Assembly: GCA_022827045.1 (NCBI GenBank)
Contig: JAJDTQ010000022.1
Coordinates: 1-5,502 of the forward strand
Direction of reading: 5' to 3'
Origin: Candidatus Binatia bacterium
GTDB taxonomy: Bacteria; Desulfobacterota_B; Binatia; UBA9968; JAJDTQ01
DNA: 5,502 nucleotides
Shown: positions 5,356 through 5,502 of the stretch, piece by piece
Position numbering within the stretch: the stretch's first letter is position 1
How the letters are laid out: the number at the start of each line of letters is the position of its first letter
Made by a program: the position numbers and the translations under genes
Notes under the pieces: generated by a model
Database searches by the model: none
Told to the model about the DNA's origin: nothing
Seen by the model: the letters and a program-made list of their open reading frames with translations, nothing else

Positions 5356-5502
5356 CTACAGCAAATGGGCCGGCAGCTTGTACACTCTCTGCGGCAGTGG
5401 CGGCGGCTCCTGGAACACCTGCTGGGGCGCCGCCGCGGGGTTCGGCCCCCGCGGCATCGCGTTCCTCCAGTCGGGGTTCCCGTCGAGCAGCGCCCGCCTC
5501 AT
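5356..5502 (-). CDS. C-terminal end of a convergent paralogue of the giant protein (5'-partial)
   Basis: The minus strand encodes 48 residues from the right edge to TAG at 5356-5358. The first 40 (MRRALLDG to PLPQRV) are identical in protein and DNA to the end of the left giant gene, in the same frame. The last eight, YKLPAHLL, are unique to this copy. The ATG at the very edge corresponds to internal residue 1417 of the left protein, so it is not the real start; the gene almost certainly continues beyond the window. The tail joins a class II SH3-type motif (PPLPQR) to a YxxP motif (YKLP). The two genes are convergent around the toxin-antitoxin cassette. Confidence 0.85.
   Translation of the reverse strand: MRRALLDGNPDWRNAMPRGPNPAAAPQQVFQEPPPLPQRVYKLPAHLL
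5382..5502 (-). repeat. Inverted repeat, right arm (121 bp, perfect, reaches window edge)
   Basis: This is the reverse complement of 4277-4397 with no mismatch. It encodes the same 40 residues in the same frame on the minus strand, so it is the 3' end of a second copy of the giant gene. The 984-bp spacer between the arms (4398-5381) holds the whole toxin-antitoxin cassette. Confidence 0.97.

Noticed and set aside
1..5502. CRISPR array, tRNA, rRNA, transposase or terminal repeats of an insertion sequence
   Set aside because: No regularly spaced repeats, cloverleaf-like sequences or transposase motifs were found; the one inverted repeat is explained by duplicated gene ends.

Overview
This is a high-GC bacterial window, clearly rich in G+C by eye. 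It is dominated by one very long reading frame for a protein I do not recognise by family. The organism cannot be named from the sequence. A dense set of eukaryote-type short linear motifs in the long protein suggests a host-associated bacterium (symbiont or pathogen), but this is inference. The type II toxin-antitoxin module fits an accessory, genomic-island-like region.

Layout. Positions 2-4399 (+) hold the giant gene, open at the left edge so that its true start lies outside the window. The order along the protein is: an N-terminal linker, a helical and coiled-coil region, a globular segment, about 400 residues of disordered Pro/Ala/Gly/Ser-rich sequence with a 26-residue tandem repeat and most of the tyrosine motifs, a second globular region, and a proline-rich tail ending in a PxxPxR motif. 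Positions 4400-4582 are intergenic and carry a good sigma70-type promoter with a palindrome in its spacer. Positions 4583-5204 (+) hold a Phd/YefM-like antitoxin overlapped by a MazF/PemK-like toxin. Positions about 5198-5293 (-) look like the remnant of a second Phd/YefM antitoxin, abutting the toxin's 3' end. Positions 5356-5502 (-) are the C-terminal end of a second copy (paralogue) of the giant gene, pointing toward the first.

How it fits together. The last 121 bp before the first gene's stop codon (4277-4397) are an exact inverted copy of 5382-5502, so two convergent paralogues flank the toxin-antitoxin cassette. The two genes differ immediately after the repeat. The left copy stops at once (...PQRV-stop), while the right copy continues with YKLPAHLL, adding a YxxP tyrosine motif next to the SH3-type motif. 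Recombination across the inverted repeat would flip the cassette and exchange these two tails. This possible C-terminal tail switch and the putative host-signalling motif array are the two most interesting aspects of the window.
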